Shown: piece after piece, positions 10,473-22,185 of the stretch | How positions within the stretch are numbered: the first letter of the stretch is position 1 | How the letters are laid out: each line of letters opens with the position of its first letter | From: Eupeodes corollae | Lineage: Eukaryota; Arthropoda; Insecta; Diptera; Syrphidae | Reading direction: 5' to 3' | Length of the DNA: 64,000 bases | NCBI RefSeq assembly: GCF_945859685.1 | Contig: NC_079149.1 | Coordinates: 16,651,118 to 16,715,117 of the forward strand | Translations under genes and position numbers: made by a program | The notes under the pieces: model-generated | Seen by the model: only the letters and a program-made list of their open reading frames with translations | Database searches by the model: none | Told to the model about the DNA's origin: nothing

Positions 10473-11600
10473 GTTGCAGTTCCGTCATCAAAATTTCAAC
10501 CTTTACTCTCTAAAAAGGTTGTGATGGAAGTAAAAATCCCTTTTGCGGTGCCACGACCTGGTGTTGTGTCCCAAGTAAATTGATCCTGGTTCTGCCAAAA
10601 TTGAGATGTGTTCTTCAACAATTTCTTTACGGTGATAATGCGCCCTTATTTTCTCATTTATCAGTGTCTTATCCTTTCTTCCATCAGTAAATGCTTTTTA
10701 TAGCAATACCTTCAATATCTTCTAAAACTCCTATAAGTGATTTCATACAGCTCGGTGGATCTTATTTTTGTCTATAACAAGAGTTGAATCTTTGGAAGAA
10801 ACCAAGCCGACCGACATCAGCCAAAACAGCAGAAGCGACAGCAGCAGCAGATCGCGTCGATAAACCATATCGATCACATGCATACCTTGGCAACTTTTGG
10901 TAACATCAATCTATTGCGATAAGCTCTTGGAGTCGATGGTGCCTATGTCAAAGGGGGTTTGTTGGGGATGCCTCTGTTACCGAATGTGTTTTTGGGGAAG
11001 ATTCACGCACCAACTCTTCATAGCAATTTCCTGAGACAATATCCGTTTCCTGCGTAGACCATTTTTTGCTTCCCTCTTTGACTCTTCAATTTGCCTCTGC
11101 TGTCGTTTCTTCAAGATATTTGTTCCTTTCTTGTCAACCCCGCTTATAACTATTTTCCTTTCATTTCCTTGATACAACAAAAAACTTTTCTCATCGATGG
11201 AAACTTTCTTTGGTTTTAAACACAAACAAGTTTCAAATGAAGTGCATTTACAAGCAGCAACGTCGAAAAGCTTCTCAGATGACTCTAAAGAACACTTCAG
11301 CTTGTTTTCGAAACTAGCATTTTGTTTGCTTTTGGGGTATCGGTTCACAATATTGTACCTTTCGAAAGAGGATTTAAGTAGTTGAATAACTCTTTCCTTA
11401 GTTACAATTGCAATCGAAGCTTTAGCCCAAATATTTTCGATTTCTTCAAAAACAATAGCATATATTTCTGAATGGGAAGGTTCGTTCCTTACAAACAAAA
11501 TGAGTTTAATGACATCTCTTGTAGTTGGTAGCTGCCGATCGTCAAGTTTTTTGTATGATCCCAATATAGCACAAGTAGTCCCAATACGTCTTGAACTCAT

Positions 11601-12689
11601 TATTCAAAAAAAAAAATCACAAAAATTGCTTTTAAAACTGTTACAACGCACTTTACACAACCCGTTGATGATCTCGAACGAATACTAAGGACTTCAAAGT
11701 GTGGCTTTTGTATAAGATCAGGTCTACAAATTATGGAGTTCAACAACCCATTTAGTAAGCAAATGGTGAGTGAAAAACTTCAACGTTTCCTCAATAAACC
11801 ACAGATGTGGTTTTTCCCATATTTGTCCACAAAACGCCCACTTTTCAAATCCTTGCGCTTTAAATAACACCCATATCCTTAAAGGGCATCTATAAATTAA
11901 GTCATTTGTGCAGGAAGGGTTCAAATTAAAAAACGAATTTTTCTTCAAAATCGGATAGGTGTAGAAACTTTAATTCAAATTGTGTCAGTTTTATAGAGCA
12001 GTGGTTTTAAGTTTCCGGAAAATGATGATAATAGTAATATGCGCCAAAAATTAAAAAAAAAATTAAAACCTAATAATTTTGAAACCGCTAGAAACGTATT
12101 GTTGCATGCAAATCAAAAATATGTTATAATCTTAATAAGATCAAAAAGTTAATATTTTATAATAAATAGTAGCTCAGGAACCGAAATTAAGGAAGGGAAA
12201 AAAAGCATACAAATATCAATTTGTCAAAATTTTGAGCTTCGGTACAACCCCCTAGACAAATTTTAATGTTTTTTTTATATATATTTTTGTTATCCAAGTC
12301 CAATTACGGAAGTTTTGAGAGGTCTTTTGTTCGGAAAATTCAAAAAAAAAAATGTCGGGACAACCTAAATTGTACATACATATGTATGATAATTCTGATA
12401 AGAAAATTAAAATTCAATAATTTTGTTTCGAAATTTAAACGTGATTCAGAAAGTCAAACTTGCAAAGTTTGGTGTCAAAATGAAGCTAATAGTTTTAGAT
12501 GTTTTCTACTAACAAAAATACATTGTTTAATTCAGAAGTTTTCTTTTAGATGATTTTAAGTTTTTCTTTGATGTAATCATTTTCAATGAACAGATGATTG
12601 TTGATTTCAAATTTCGGAACAAAATCGTTCCGCTAAAAGCGTTCCATTTTCCTTGTACTCCCACCTGTCAGTTTTAATTTCAATGATTA
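11601..12689. other. Non-coding AT-rich stretch
   Basis: No recognisable coding exon, repeat end or RNA gene. Only short chance ORFs occur. Confidence 0.4.
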
Positions 12690-13410
12690 AGGGTCCGGTT
12701 ATAGCTTTCAGTAAAATTTGAAATGTTTTACTGATGAGCGTTTATAGCAATCAGTAAATTTACGTCATTAAATCTTGTTTTCTTTCGATCATAACATCGA
12801 GCTTCACGCCTCAGACAATTTTTGTACTGTTGCTTTCATCAGTAAATTTTTTAATGATGTGATTGGAACAGTACAAAATTGGGACCCCAATAGTGAAACG
12901 ACTGGAATTTCTTTTGGAATTGGCAGTCAGCTGTTCAGTAAAATGAAATTTCATCATTAAAAAACTTAAAATGGATTTATAAATTAAATAAAACTTTAAA
13001 TGCATTATTTCTTTTTGAAAATATACTTGAATATAGGATTTATCTTATTGCATTAATCTTTTGCTAGAAATAACTCTGTAGCGTGTTCAAAAACTAAAAA
13101 TACCAATTTTGCGCCAGTTATAGCTATCATTGAAATCGATCCGGACAAATTTTTAAATCGATATTTGACTTTGATTAGAAATGAAAATTATACTCTGATC
13201 GATCGGAAATTACACAGAGATTTTTTTTTTGAGAAAAAAAATGTAAATACACATTTATTTTTCTCTAAAAATGTATTTTTCTATTTTCCGGACGGAAATT
13301 CATTTTCCTGAACAGCTGATACTTTTATGATTGAATATAAGAATGAAACAACAACAACTTGTGTGTGCTTCCACCAAGTTCATAGGCTGGAGTTATAGCT
13401 ATTTCACGGG
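12690..13410 (+). repeat. Left inverted-repeat arm of a fold-back-like element
   Basis: Contains several copies of a GTTATAGCT-type motif (12697, 13117 and 13390), opposite in orientation to the AGCTATAAC copies at 15580-15860. Inside is a perfect hairpin made of CAATTTTTGTACTGTT (about 12817) and AACAGTACAAAATTG (about 12868). The ATCAGTAAA phrase is also repeated. This fits a subterminal-repeat-rich MITE or fold-back element that was later opened by a Jockey insertion. No transposase is visible. Confidence 0.5.
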
Positions 13411-13743
13411 GGCCAACCCGAGCATTAGACTCCTTTAGTGGTGCTTAATCGCTTTTTGTTCAATTTTAATTTTTGAAGAACTTTTGCCCGAGCTGGGCTT
13501 GAACAATTTTTGTATTATTTATTATTCAAAATTATTTCTGATTTATACAAAATGATTATTGTGAATTAACCAACAAAATTAATAGCCCAAAATGACACTT
13601 CTTGTGAAACAATTTTTCTATGTTTTTATAATTGGTAAAATCATCTTTTAACCTTGTTAATATGAGAAAAGGCCATTCATTTTCGTTCTCATGCTTACTT
13701 TTGACTGCAAAGTCTCGAGGAGATTTTTAAAATAAGATCAATC

Positions 13744-14166
13744 TTGGGCATAGCTGTTAAAATTGAACCACTCCGAAAATCTAAAGTTGTTCCGCAGTGC
13801 AAACGTTGCCAAGCTATTGGTCATACCCAAAAATACTGCAACCCAGAGTTTGCTTGTGTAAAGTGCGAAGGAAAACATGCAACTAAAAATTGTCCTATGA
13901 GCAAAGATCAGAAAGCAAAATGTGTGAACTACAAGGGTAATCACCCGGCAAGCTATAGAGGCTGCCCAGTTGCCAAAAAATTCCAAGAGCTCAGAAGCAA
14001 AAATACATCTGCTAGAGACAAACCCAGAAACACAGTAAATAACAATTTAACTGCTGAAAACAATACTAAGAAGGAACCGCCTAAAAAGTTCAAAGTAAAA
14101 GCGATGAAAAGAAAGCCTATTCTCAGATTGTTAAAAATGTGCGGAAGAATGAAGAGACTTCCATAA
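13744..14166 (+). pseudogene. Jockey ORF1 (gag-like) C-terminal part with zinc knuckles
   Basis: A 140-codon open stretch encodes the nucleic-acid-binding end of a Jockey-type ORF1 protein. CKRCQAIGHTQKYC is a CX2CX4HX4C knuckle, CVKCEGKHATKNC a CX2CX3HX4C knuckle, and CVNYKGNHPASYRGC a third one that lost its second Cys. YRGCPVAKKFQ follows, as usual in Jockey and TART ORF1. The protein would coat element RNA. The N-terminal half is absent and the reading enters without a convincing start, so this is a truncated copy. ORF2 follows within 90 bp. Confidence 0.85.
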
Positions 14167-14254
14167 AAGAAATGATACAACTTATTCTTAAAAGAATTGA
14201 TAAACAGGATTTGAATATCAAACTGCTAAGCGAAAAAGTCGCTCTTAAAAAACA

Positions 14255-15360
14255 ATGATGGACAGAACACTTAAAATCGCTACATGGAATGCAAACAGCA
14301 AACAGAAGATGACTATACAGATCTTTTTAATCTTCTTGGGCATAACTTTCTTGTTGGTGGAGACTTCAATGCGAAACACACCCATTGGGGTTCAAGACTT
14401 ATATCAACAAAAGGCAAAAGACTTTTCCAAGCAGGCCGTAAATACAATTGCTAATTCTATTCCTCCAGGTCGCCAACTTCCGATACTAACAAAATACCAG
14501 ACATTATTGACTTTTTCGTAGCTAAGGGAATCAAACGAAATCACATTTGTGTCGAAGGTACTCGTAATTATTGCCTGTCATCAGATCATACTCCAGTAAT
14601 TCTATCACTAAGTGAATCGGAAGTACTAGAAAAAAGTAATCCAAAGCTTGTCAATAAGAAAACAAACTTGAGTGATTTTAGAGAAAGGCTTTTAAGTTTT
14701 ATAGATTTAAGATCTCCCATGGATACAATCGAGAAAATTGACCATGAAGTGGAACAATTTAATGCTGATATGCAACAGGCCGCTGAAGAAAGTACTCCAA
14801 CATTTTCTAATAGAAGACAAAATGAAATAAAATATCGTTTAGAGATAAGAGAGTTGATAATAGAGAAAAGAAGAGCTCCAAGAAAATGGCAAAATACTAG
14901 ATTTCTAGATGATAAAACAACGTTTAACAGTATAAGCAACAATCTTTACAACCGATTTTTCGCTATAGAAAGCAGTCAACCGCAGTTAAAAAACTCGCCC
15001 TTGAAATCTCACGATGGGAAATGGATCCGTAACCCGAAAGAAAAAGCTAACCTTTTCGCTGAACATCTTCCGAGTGTTCTTAAGCCATACTCATCAAACG
15101 CGGCTGAAAATAGCTTACAGTTTGTTGATAAAGATAGATGAAAGTGAAATACCAATTGTAACACCTTGGTACATAACAAATATCGATCTACATCGTGACT
15201 TACAAATAGAAATGGTTACAGAAGTTGTTAAAAAATACGCTGTATCGCACAACCAGAGACTGCAAAGTCATACTAATTCTGAAATGGAGTCCGTCTTGAA
15301 TATAAGAAACCATGTTCGGAGATTAAGAAGAACCAAGCCTCATGAGCTTATGGTCTAAAA
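14255..15360 (+). pseudogene. Jockey ORF2 with EN and RT internally deleted
   Basis: Plus-strand ORF2 remnant directly after ORF1. LKIATWNAN starts the endonuclease. The reading then jumps to LVGGDFNAKHTHWGSR, so part of EN is gone, and SSDHTPVI closes it. The linker (14668-15141) is open and ends at KPYSS and FVDKDR, where RT should begin. The reading then jumps to the C-terminal block SHNQRLQSHTN and VRRLRRTKPHEL (15240-15350). The whole reverse transcriptase domain is therefore missing, while both ends of the protein survive. It is a non-autonomous dead copy, sitting between the two inverted-repeat arms at 12.7-13.4 and 15.58-15.86 kb. Confidence 0.82.
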
Positions 15361-15579
15361 AAACATGGGAAAGTATTAAAAGTTTAAACTTCCCCCAAAG
15401 TGATTGTACAAAATTAAGAAAGAAAAATCGGAAGTCGATCCTTCAAGATTGGTGGTTAAAAGTCCCACACTACTTGATTTTATATACTGCCAAGTGTCTT
15501 TTGAAGATTTCCTCCTTTCAAAAAAAAAAAAGTGTTATAATTTATTTAATATAATTGAATAATATAATTGGTGTGCCAA

Positions 15580-15860
15580 ACAAATCGTTCAACTCATTTG
15601 TGTTCCAATTTCACACAATTCCAATGACAGATTTCCGTCAATACAAACTTTCCAGTGGTTTTCAATCCGGAAATTTTTTTCAATGACAGACATTTTTAAT
15701 GATAGCTATAAACGACCTGCCAAAAAAATGTATGTTTGTTTTTAATAATGGAAACCAATGATAGCTATAACTAGGCCTAAATCAGGGAATGTGCTTCCAA
15801 TGGCAGAAATGTTCAATGAAAGTCATAACCAATCTGTCAAAAAAATTCCATGATTGGTTT
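15580..15860 (-). repeat. Right inverted-repeat arm of the fold-back-like element
   Basis: Carries AATGATAGCTATAAAC (15693), CCAATGATAGCTATAAC (15751) and a CAATGAAAGTCATAAC variant (about 15818), inverted relative to the motifs at 12690-13410. It also repeats CAATGACAGA phrases. No coding sequence. Confidence 0.5.
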
Positions 15861-16687
15861 CAATGATGAAAAGCATGAGACTGCTTTCAAAAAGCTTAAA
15901 ACTTTAACTGTGCTAATATTGATCTCTAGTCTGTTTTTATGTACAAAAAATGTATATTATTATTTGATTGAAATTGGGCTACTTTTTAGACTTACAAAAA
16001 TGTTTAAATTTGGCTACCGACCTACTTCACGATATGGCAACCCTGGTTCGTCATATTATATCTATAGATTCAATTCAAAGTTGTCAGTTCAAACACAGTG
16101 TACACTGTAAGTGTACAGTGTTGAGTGTGCACACAGTGTAATGAATCATTCTATTTTTAAAAAATCAAATCTTTTGTTTACTCTCATCACTTTTGGTTAT
16201 GTATGAAATGTTATGGTATAATTTTTTGTGTCTGTGATGCGTAAAATGTCTATTTATCTAAAACATGGGTGTTAACCACTTTGTTGTTTGGGCTCGATAT
16301 CAAATTATAATTTCGTTGGAAAAAAAATGATAACCATGTTTTTTGATTTGTGATTTCAAGAGCAAGACAAACTCTTCACTTTTGTGATGACAGCAAAAGG
16401 AACAACAACAAAATGTAAAAATGACAAGTTTAAATTTATGTATAGACGGAGATCTTTTATTAAGGTTTGTTTGTTTAATCAATCAACGATAATGCTGAGG
16501 GGCCCTTAATGGAATTTTAAGGGGAACAAGTAGCAAGTGTATGATAGTTGGCTGATTAAATATTTATATTGAAGCAACTGTTGTACATAATCTTATCAAT
16601 TTGCTGAATGATTTTGATTCAGGTTATATCTGCTTTTTTGCTACAGTGTGCTATATTTCGCGAATATTCGATAATTTTTTGGGATTG
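15861..16687. other. Non-coding stretch with a CACTGT-type palindrome
   Basis: AT-rich, no gene recognised. Around 16095-16140 lies a small cluster of palindromic GTACAC and CAGTGT phrases. I assign no function. Confidence 0.4.
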
Positions 16688-18290
16688 TTATGCAACTTTA
16701 GAAAATTGTGTACTTCGCGGTATAAGAGGTCTTGAAGGAACATGAATTGGGTAAAGTGCAAGCAGCATAGAACAATCCATATGGTTACATATAACATCTC
16801 TGGCTAAAAGAACAAAACACTGTTTCCTTCTGATTTGAAGGGGTTTCAAGCCTGAAAGTAAGCACCTCTGGTTATAGGAGGGCATAATATTATCTACCCT
16901 ATTCCATTCACGTAAAGCATATCTAGTGAATTTACGCTGAACAGCTTCTATTCTATTAATGCTTACTGCATATACTGGGGACCAAATACAACTAGCATAT
17001 TCTAACGATGATCTCACCAATTAGATATAAAGCTTTTTAAAGTATGCGGATCAGTAAATTCATTAGAAAACCCAGCATTTTATTTGACTTCGAAATCATA
17101 GAGTCTTAGTGATCATTAAAAGTTAACTTCCTATCGAAAACATCACCTAAATCCTTAAAAACCGAAACCTTATCAAGGGTTGTATTATTAACCTTATATC
17201 CAAAGTGAATAGGATTGCGTGATCTAGTATAAGACATTCGCTTACACTTGGAGATATTTAGATGAAGGCAGTTATCTTCACACCACTGAAAAATACAATT
17301 AAGGTCATCTTGCAAAAGATTGCAATCAAGTGGATATGTTTGTAAATTTTCAAATCTACAGCAAATAGTAAATTTTCAGAAAATTTGACGTTTACAAAAA
17401 GAACAAACAAAAGTGGTCCGGGAAGGCTTCCTTGTGGAACCACCTAAAAAATGTATAAATTCTTTTTGATGTTTTACATCCAATTTTCGCGAACTGTGTA
17501 CGGTCCGTTAAATATTGATCTAACCAATTCAATAATTAAGAATGAAAACCATGGTGTTCTAGGTTTTTTAATAACACGTCATGCTGTACCCTATCAAACG
17601 CTTTTGAAAAGTCGGTGTATATCAACTTGCTTACCCCGTTCAATACCTTTGGTACAAAAGTGTGAAAAAAGAGACAAGTTAGTTGTAGTTGATCGTTTAC
17701 TCACAGAACCCGTGTTGATTGTCTGAAATCCCTTGCTTAATATTTTCATAAATCCTTTTTTGACAATGGCTTCAAAATTTGTTGGAATAGTTTGAAGCTT
17801 TGAAATCGATCTGTAGTTAAGGACATCCTGCTTTAAGCCTAAGTACTTACCAAGACTGAGCGATAAATTAAATAATTTTAAAAGAGGTTTAGAAAGACCA
17901 TAATCTGCAGAATTTTAAGAACATAGGAGCAAAGATGAAAGTTCTTCTAAAACTTCTACTTTCGTTAATTTAATTTGAGCTCAACATGTTGATGGTTGGT
18001 GGTTTATGACAATGTTTTGATTTGAGTTTTGAAATACAAAATTCGACTGAAAAAAATCAGCAAACATATCACAAATCTCTGTTTCATCGCATGACATTTT
18101 ATTTTCAAACCTCATGTTGAGGGGTAAACCATAAAATTTCCTTTTACCATTTAAAAATGTCCAAAAAGCTTTCGAGTCAGATTTGATTTTACCAAACTTT
18201 TTTAGAATTTCGTATTCTTTCCTTTGGTTTATGAACTGCTCACGGCAAACTGAACTGGATTTATATTTGTCAAACTCATTTGCCATAATA
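16688..18290 (-). pseudogene. CR1/Jockey-like LINE, RT and C-terminus
   Basis: Minus-strand LINE running from 18290 down to 16688. The EN-RT linker (17981-18286: FWTFLNGKRKFYGLP, EICDMFADFFQSNF) is followed by decayed RT pieces near 17580-17720 (TGSVSKRSTTTNLSLFSHF), VPQGSLPGPLLFVLFVN (17400), a degenerate YADD (AVDLKIY, 17345), HLNISKCKRMSYTR (17230), and the C-terminal LEYASCIWSP (16990) with RKFTRYALR. Multiple frameshifts separate the blocks. The motif set places it among CR1 or Jockey-group elements; finer placement needs a tree. Confidence 0.78.
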
Positions 18291-18477
18291 TTTTCAATTT
18301 ACAATAATGGATCGCTTAGATATAAAACAACGAGAAAAATGGAACGGATGGAAAGATATATTTCCTTAAACAGGGTTTTTCAACAGGGCCGCTACAATAC
18401 TAGAGCGACAGGTACAGCACACGACAACATATTTCTAGATCTTTTGGCATTTCTCTTCAGTAAGGTGTACCATTTCA

Positions 18478-19190
18478 TGATGGAAAGATATTCGAGCCAA
18501 AAACGAGTCGAAATTATTAAAATTTACTTCCGAAATTCGGAGTCAGTGGCCTCAACGTTAAGAGCGCTACGTCCAATTTATGGTCGTAATAATCGTCCAA
18601 GCAGATCAACAATTGAGCGTCTAGTGGAAAAATTTAAATCTACAGCCACAGTAAGAAATGTTCCCGTGCCAGTGAGACAAAGAAGTGCCCGAAGTGTCGA
18701 GAATATTGCTGTCGCTGAGGCTTCAGTTGCAGAAAGTCCAAATGCGCCTCTAACATATCGTTCTCAAACGTTGGGAATCTATGTGACGTCAAATTACCTC
18801 AAATTTTGCAAAAAAAAAATCATGGCCTTCATCCTTACAAGATTAAATTGACGAAGGAACTGAAGCCGCTTGACCACCAGAAGCGTCGTATGTTCGTGAA
18901 TTGGGCTGGGCAACAACTTGAAAATGATTCGGCGATAATTTTCATTTCTGTCTGAATGGCTTCGTCAATAAACAAAATATGCGTTATTGGTCAGGCAGCA
19001 ATCCACACGTACTCTATTATTATTAATTGCATCCCAAAAATGTCGGTTTGGTGTGGTTAATGGGCCCGGCGGGTGGCGTTATTGGGCCATACTTATTCCG
19101 TGATGATCAAGACCGGCACTTTACCGTGAATGGGGATTGCTAGCGTTCAATAATAACCGAATATTTTTGGCCCCAATTGGATATTATGGA
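18478..19190 (+). pseudogene. rosa-type (DUF4817) transposase, N-terminal half
   Basis: Plus-strand transposase of the IS630/Tc1/mariner superfamily, related to the complete element at 27813-29114. The helix-turn-helix region (MMERYSSQKRVEIIKIYFRN, then STIERLVEKF) is open. KLTKELKPLDHQKRRMFVNW follows after a frameshift, then the first catalytic-Asp region has lost its D (VSV at the ISDEAHF position). PQLDIMD ends at 19190, where a gypsy element has inserted; the reading resumes at 23855 with MDLEDMWFQKDGTASHT. It is dead through stops and frameshifts. Confidence 0.8.
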
Positions 19191-19472
19191 TGTAGTGTAT
19201 AGATCCTATATATGATTTACTAGATTGTGTTAAATTCACACAATGATATCTTATTATTTAGAACTATAACATAAACATATTTGTCCGTATAACATAAACA
19301 TATTTGTCCGTGTAAACTAGGACTGAATAGTACGTGTAAATTGATCATCGGTTGTGTTGCTGAACGCACTCATTGATCCAGGAGAAGTTTGACATATACA
19401 CATTGAACATGACACGCTTATTTTACATTACTGGACGGAGGCACCTCGTGGACGGATCACGGATATACTACA
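19191..19472 (+). repeat. 5' LTR, 282 bp
   Basis: Starts TGTAGTG and ends ACTACA, the usual TG...CA ends. It is identical to 23573-23854. It contains two tandem copies of an ATAACATAAACATATTTGTC-type 23-bp unit near 19267-19312. It should hold the promoter and RNA start; no TATA box stands out. Confidence 0.95.
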
Positions 19473-19909
19473 TTTTGGCGACGAGGTAAAAATAACTTGA
19501 AAAATTAATTACATTAAATTTTGCTAAAAGGTATTTCAGTTCACCAGTTATTTGCATTAAATTGCGATTAGGTACTCTATTAACCTATCCTGTGTGAATA
19601 ATCTCAGGCATTCAATTGCGAATAAAAGAAACAAGGCATTCAATTGCGAAGAAAAAGAAACAAAGCATTCAATTGCGGAGAAAAACAAAAAAAGAGAACA
19701 AGGCATTCAATTGCAAAAGGATACCTCGCATTAAATTGCATGCATTAAATTGCGGTTTGCTAATAAAAAGATAGTCTGCGAGTATTTTATTTTGTCCTGT
19801 TAATGTTAATCTTAATGTATTGCAATTACAGAACGTTACCAGTGAACCTCGAGTTAAAGACCATTGATCAGTTAGTCAATAATTAAAAATAAATAAAAGG
19901 GTGGTTGCA
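19473..19909 (+). repeat. Gypsy leader with PBS candidate and repeated GCATTCAATTGC motif
   Basis: Directly after the LTR comes TTTTGGCGACGAGG, the expected place of the tRNA primer binding site. Downstream, a GCATTMAATTGC motif occurs about seven to eight times between 19552 and 19755, spaced by A- and G-rich linkers (AAAAGAAACAAG type). The core CAATTG is itself a palindrome. The array sits in the untranslated leader, where packaging or translation signals act in retroelements. Confidence 0.8.
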
Positions 19910-22185
19910 ATGGCGCAACAGTACACTCTTGACAAATTTGATTGCGAGGGAGACGGGAGTTCAGTTGCAATCAGATGGGAACGATGGTAAGGGGTTTAGG
20001 CATTTATTTAGAAGCTGCAAGTATTGTAACTGAAGTAAAAAAGAGAGCAAGTTTACTACATTTTGGTGGGCCAGAGCTGCAGGAAATTTTTTATAACCTT
20101 GTTGACGCGAATGTAGAACCAAACGAAGAAAATGAGGGAAACGTTTTTAGGATAGCAATTGAAAAGTTAGACGAGTATTTTGCTCCGAAACAATGTCTTG
20201 CATTCGAGCGTCACATGTTTAGAAGTATAAAACAAGAACCAAATGAAAAATTTCAGAAATTTTTAGTTCGTCTCAGACAGCAGGCAGAAAAATGTGCTTT
20301 TGCGGACATTAACGAAAACCTAATCAGCCAAGTAGTAGAAAAATGTTCTTCAGTTGCTTTGCGCAAGAAAATATTAAAATCTGGGGACTCTATGACATTA
20401 GATGAAATAAAAGTGGAAGCAAACATAATTGAAGCTGTTGAGCGGCAATTAGAAGAGTTTGGGACAAAAACTGAAATACAGACAGTAAACAGGATTGAAA
20501 ATAGCTTTAACAAGGGTAATAAAAAAGGATGTTCAAGATGTGGGAGTTTTAAACACTATGGGCGCGATAAAGACTGCCCCGCTAGGAACAAGGAATGTTT
20601 AAGGTGTGGAATAATGGGACATTTTCGTAGGCAATGTAGGACGAAACATGGAAATAAGAGGAAGCAAGAAATTCCAGATACTGAGCAGCATTCTAGTAAG
20701 CCAAAAAGATTTAAGGCAACAAATAACGTCGTAGGTATGGATAGGGTCCAAGGAAACAGTAACAATTATATTTTTAATATTGATGGCGATGCAACAGTAA
20801 CATGCAAAGTAGGGAACATCGGAATAGAAATGTTAATAGATTCAGGCTGTAACCAGAATTTAATCACGGACAAAACATGGGAACTTTTGAAACGAAAACA
20901 AGTACATGTTACAAGCCAGAATACAAAACCAAATAAAAACTTTTTAGCGTATGGAAGTGAAAAACCTTTGAAACTTTTAGGGTCTTTTGACGCTGCAATC
21001 GAATTTGCTGGTAAATCTGTAAATACAACATTCTACGTGGTTGCTAATGGAACACGAGACTTGTTGGGAAGAATTACGGCGACATCCTTGGGTATCCTTA
21101 GAATCAATATTGGGATAAACCAAGTGAAAGAGAAAGGATTTCCGAAATTCAAAGATGTTTTAGTTGAAATTCCTATAGACGACTCTGCTAAACACATTTC
21201 TCAACCATATCGCAGGATTCCTATTCCTTTAGAGGACAAAGTTGACGCTAAAATAAAAGATCTTTTCAATAAGGACATCATAGAGGAAGTACTTGAACCT
21301 TCGAACTGGGTTTCACCGATTGTGCCTGTGCTCAAAGACAACGGAGATGTTAGGATTTGTGTGGACATGCGGCGAGCGAACACAGCCATCAAACGTGAGA
21401 ACCATCCTTTGCCAACGATGAATGAACTTTTGCCAAAAGTTTGTGATGCTAAAGTTTTCAGTAAGCTTGACATAAAAGATGCTTTCCATCAAATAGAGTT
21501 ACATCCAAATTCAAGACACATCACCACTTTCATCACTTCAAAAGGACTCTTTAGGTACAAACGAATGATGTTTGGCATTACCTGTGCGCCAGAGATTTTT
21601 CAAAAATTATTGGAAAGAATACTTTTGAAATGTGATGGCGTTATGAACTTCATCGATGACATTTTGGTGTATGGCAAGGACGAAACAGAGCATCATGAAA
21701 GATTAAACAATGTAAAGGAAGTCTTGCAACAAAACAATGTTGTCCTATGCGAAGAAAAATGCGTTTACGGGTTGAAAAAGGTCCAGTTCCTTGGCCATGA
21801 ATTATCTGGAGAAGGTGTGAGGCCATTAGAAAAGTATATTTCAGCTGTCAAGGAATTTAGAGAACCTACAACCATTGCAGAGTTACAGAGTTTTCTGGGA
21901 CTTATCAATTTTATTGGGAAGTGGATTCCTCATCTGGCAACTTTATCCGAGCCATTGAAAATGTTGTTGCGACAGAAAAGTAAGAGGAATTCAGATATTT
22001 CAGAAAACTGGGGAAAAAGTCAACAGACAGCTTTTAATAGCTTAAAAGATGCACTTGTTGACGTTCCCCAATTAGGCTACTACAACCCTCATGACAAGAC
22101 TTTGGTAATAGCGGATGCTAGTCCAGTGGGGCTTGGACTGTCTAGACATCCACAATTTATGAAAGTTATGTTCATAGCGTTGTAG
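19910..22185 (+). pseudogene. gag-pol fusion: gag, protease and RT, RNase H deleted
   Basis: The natural start is ATG at 19910 (MAQQYTLDKFDCEGDGSS). A 1-base shift puts TAA at 19988; the reading resumes one frame over and is open from 19942 to 22185. Gag has a capsid-like region and two zinc knuckles, CSRCGSFKHYGRDKDC and CLRCGIMGHFRRQC (about 20530-20640). Protease follows with MLIDSGCNQNLI (about 20830), then RT with DVRICVDMRRAN, SKLDIKDAFHQI and the FIDDILVYG active site (about 21650). RNase H begins at LVIADASPVGLG (22105) and then breaks off after a few residues: the reading goes to LSRHPQF, normally found after RNase H. Gag and pol share one frame without a slip site between them. Confidence 0.9.

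Larger units (their letters stand above)
9257..11600 (-). pseudogene. Decayed multicopy arthropod gene of unknown function
   Basis: Minus-strand remains of one long protein reading from 11600 to 9257. The opening ORF (11600-10977, 207 codons, starting MSSRRIGTTCAILGSYKKL) is intact. The rest is broken: an LSDRSAAAVASAVLADVG-like piece near 10850, DDGTATNNGWKGGVIQYLEE near 10400-10490, LQWCICMLHAN and GPIGKQL near 10230-10360, then LRPSENLLLLVNYVVKVYAP (about 9830) and DERDHIRELALRRIKKVRE (about 9600). I recognise this block order from an uncharacterised repeat-like protein family common in insect genomes. I know no function for it and assign none. At least two frameshifts, several stops, a 56-bp tandem duplication and an insertion of about 200 bp (10020-10230, holding the hammerhead fold) make it a pseudogene. 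Confidence 0.7.

Noticed and set aside
14586..14942. 118-codon minus-strand ORF
   Set aside because: Lies antisense to the open linker of Jockey ORF2; a shadow reading.
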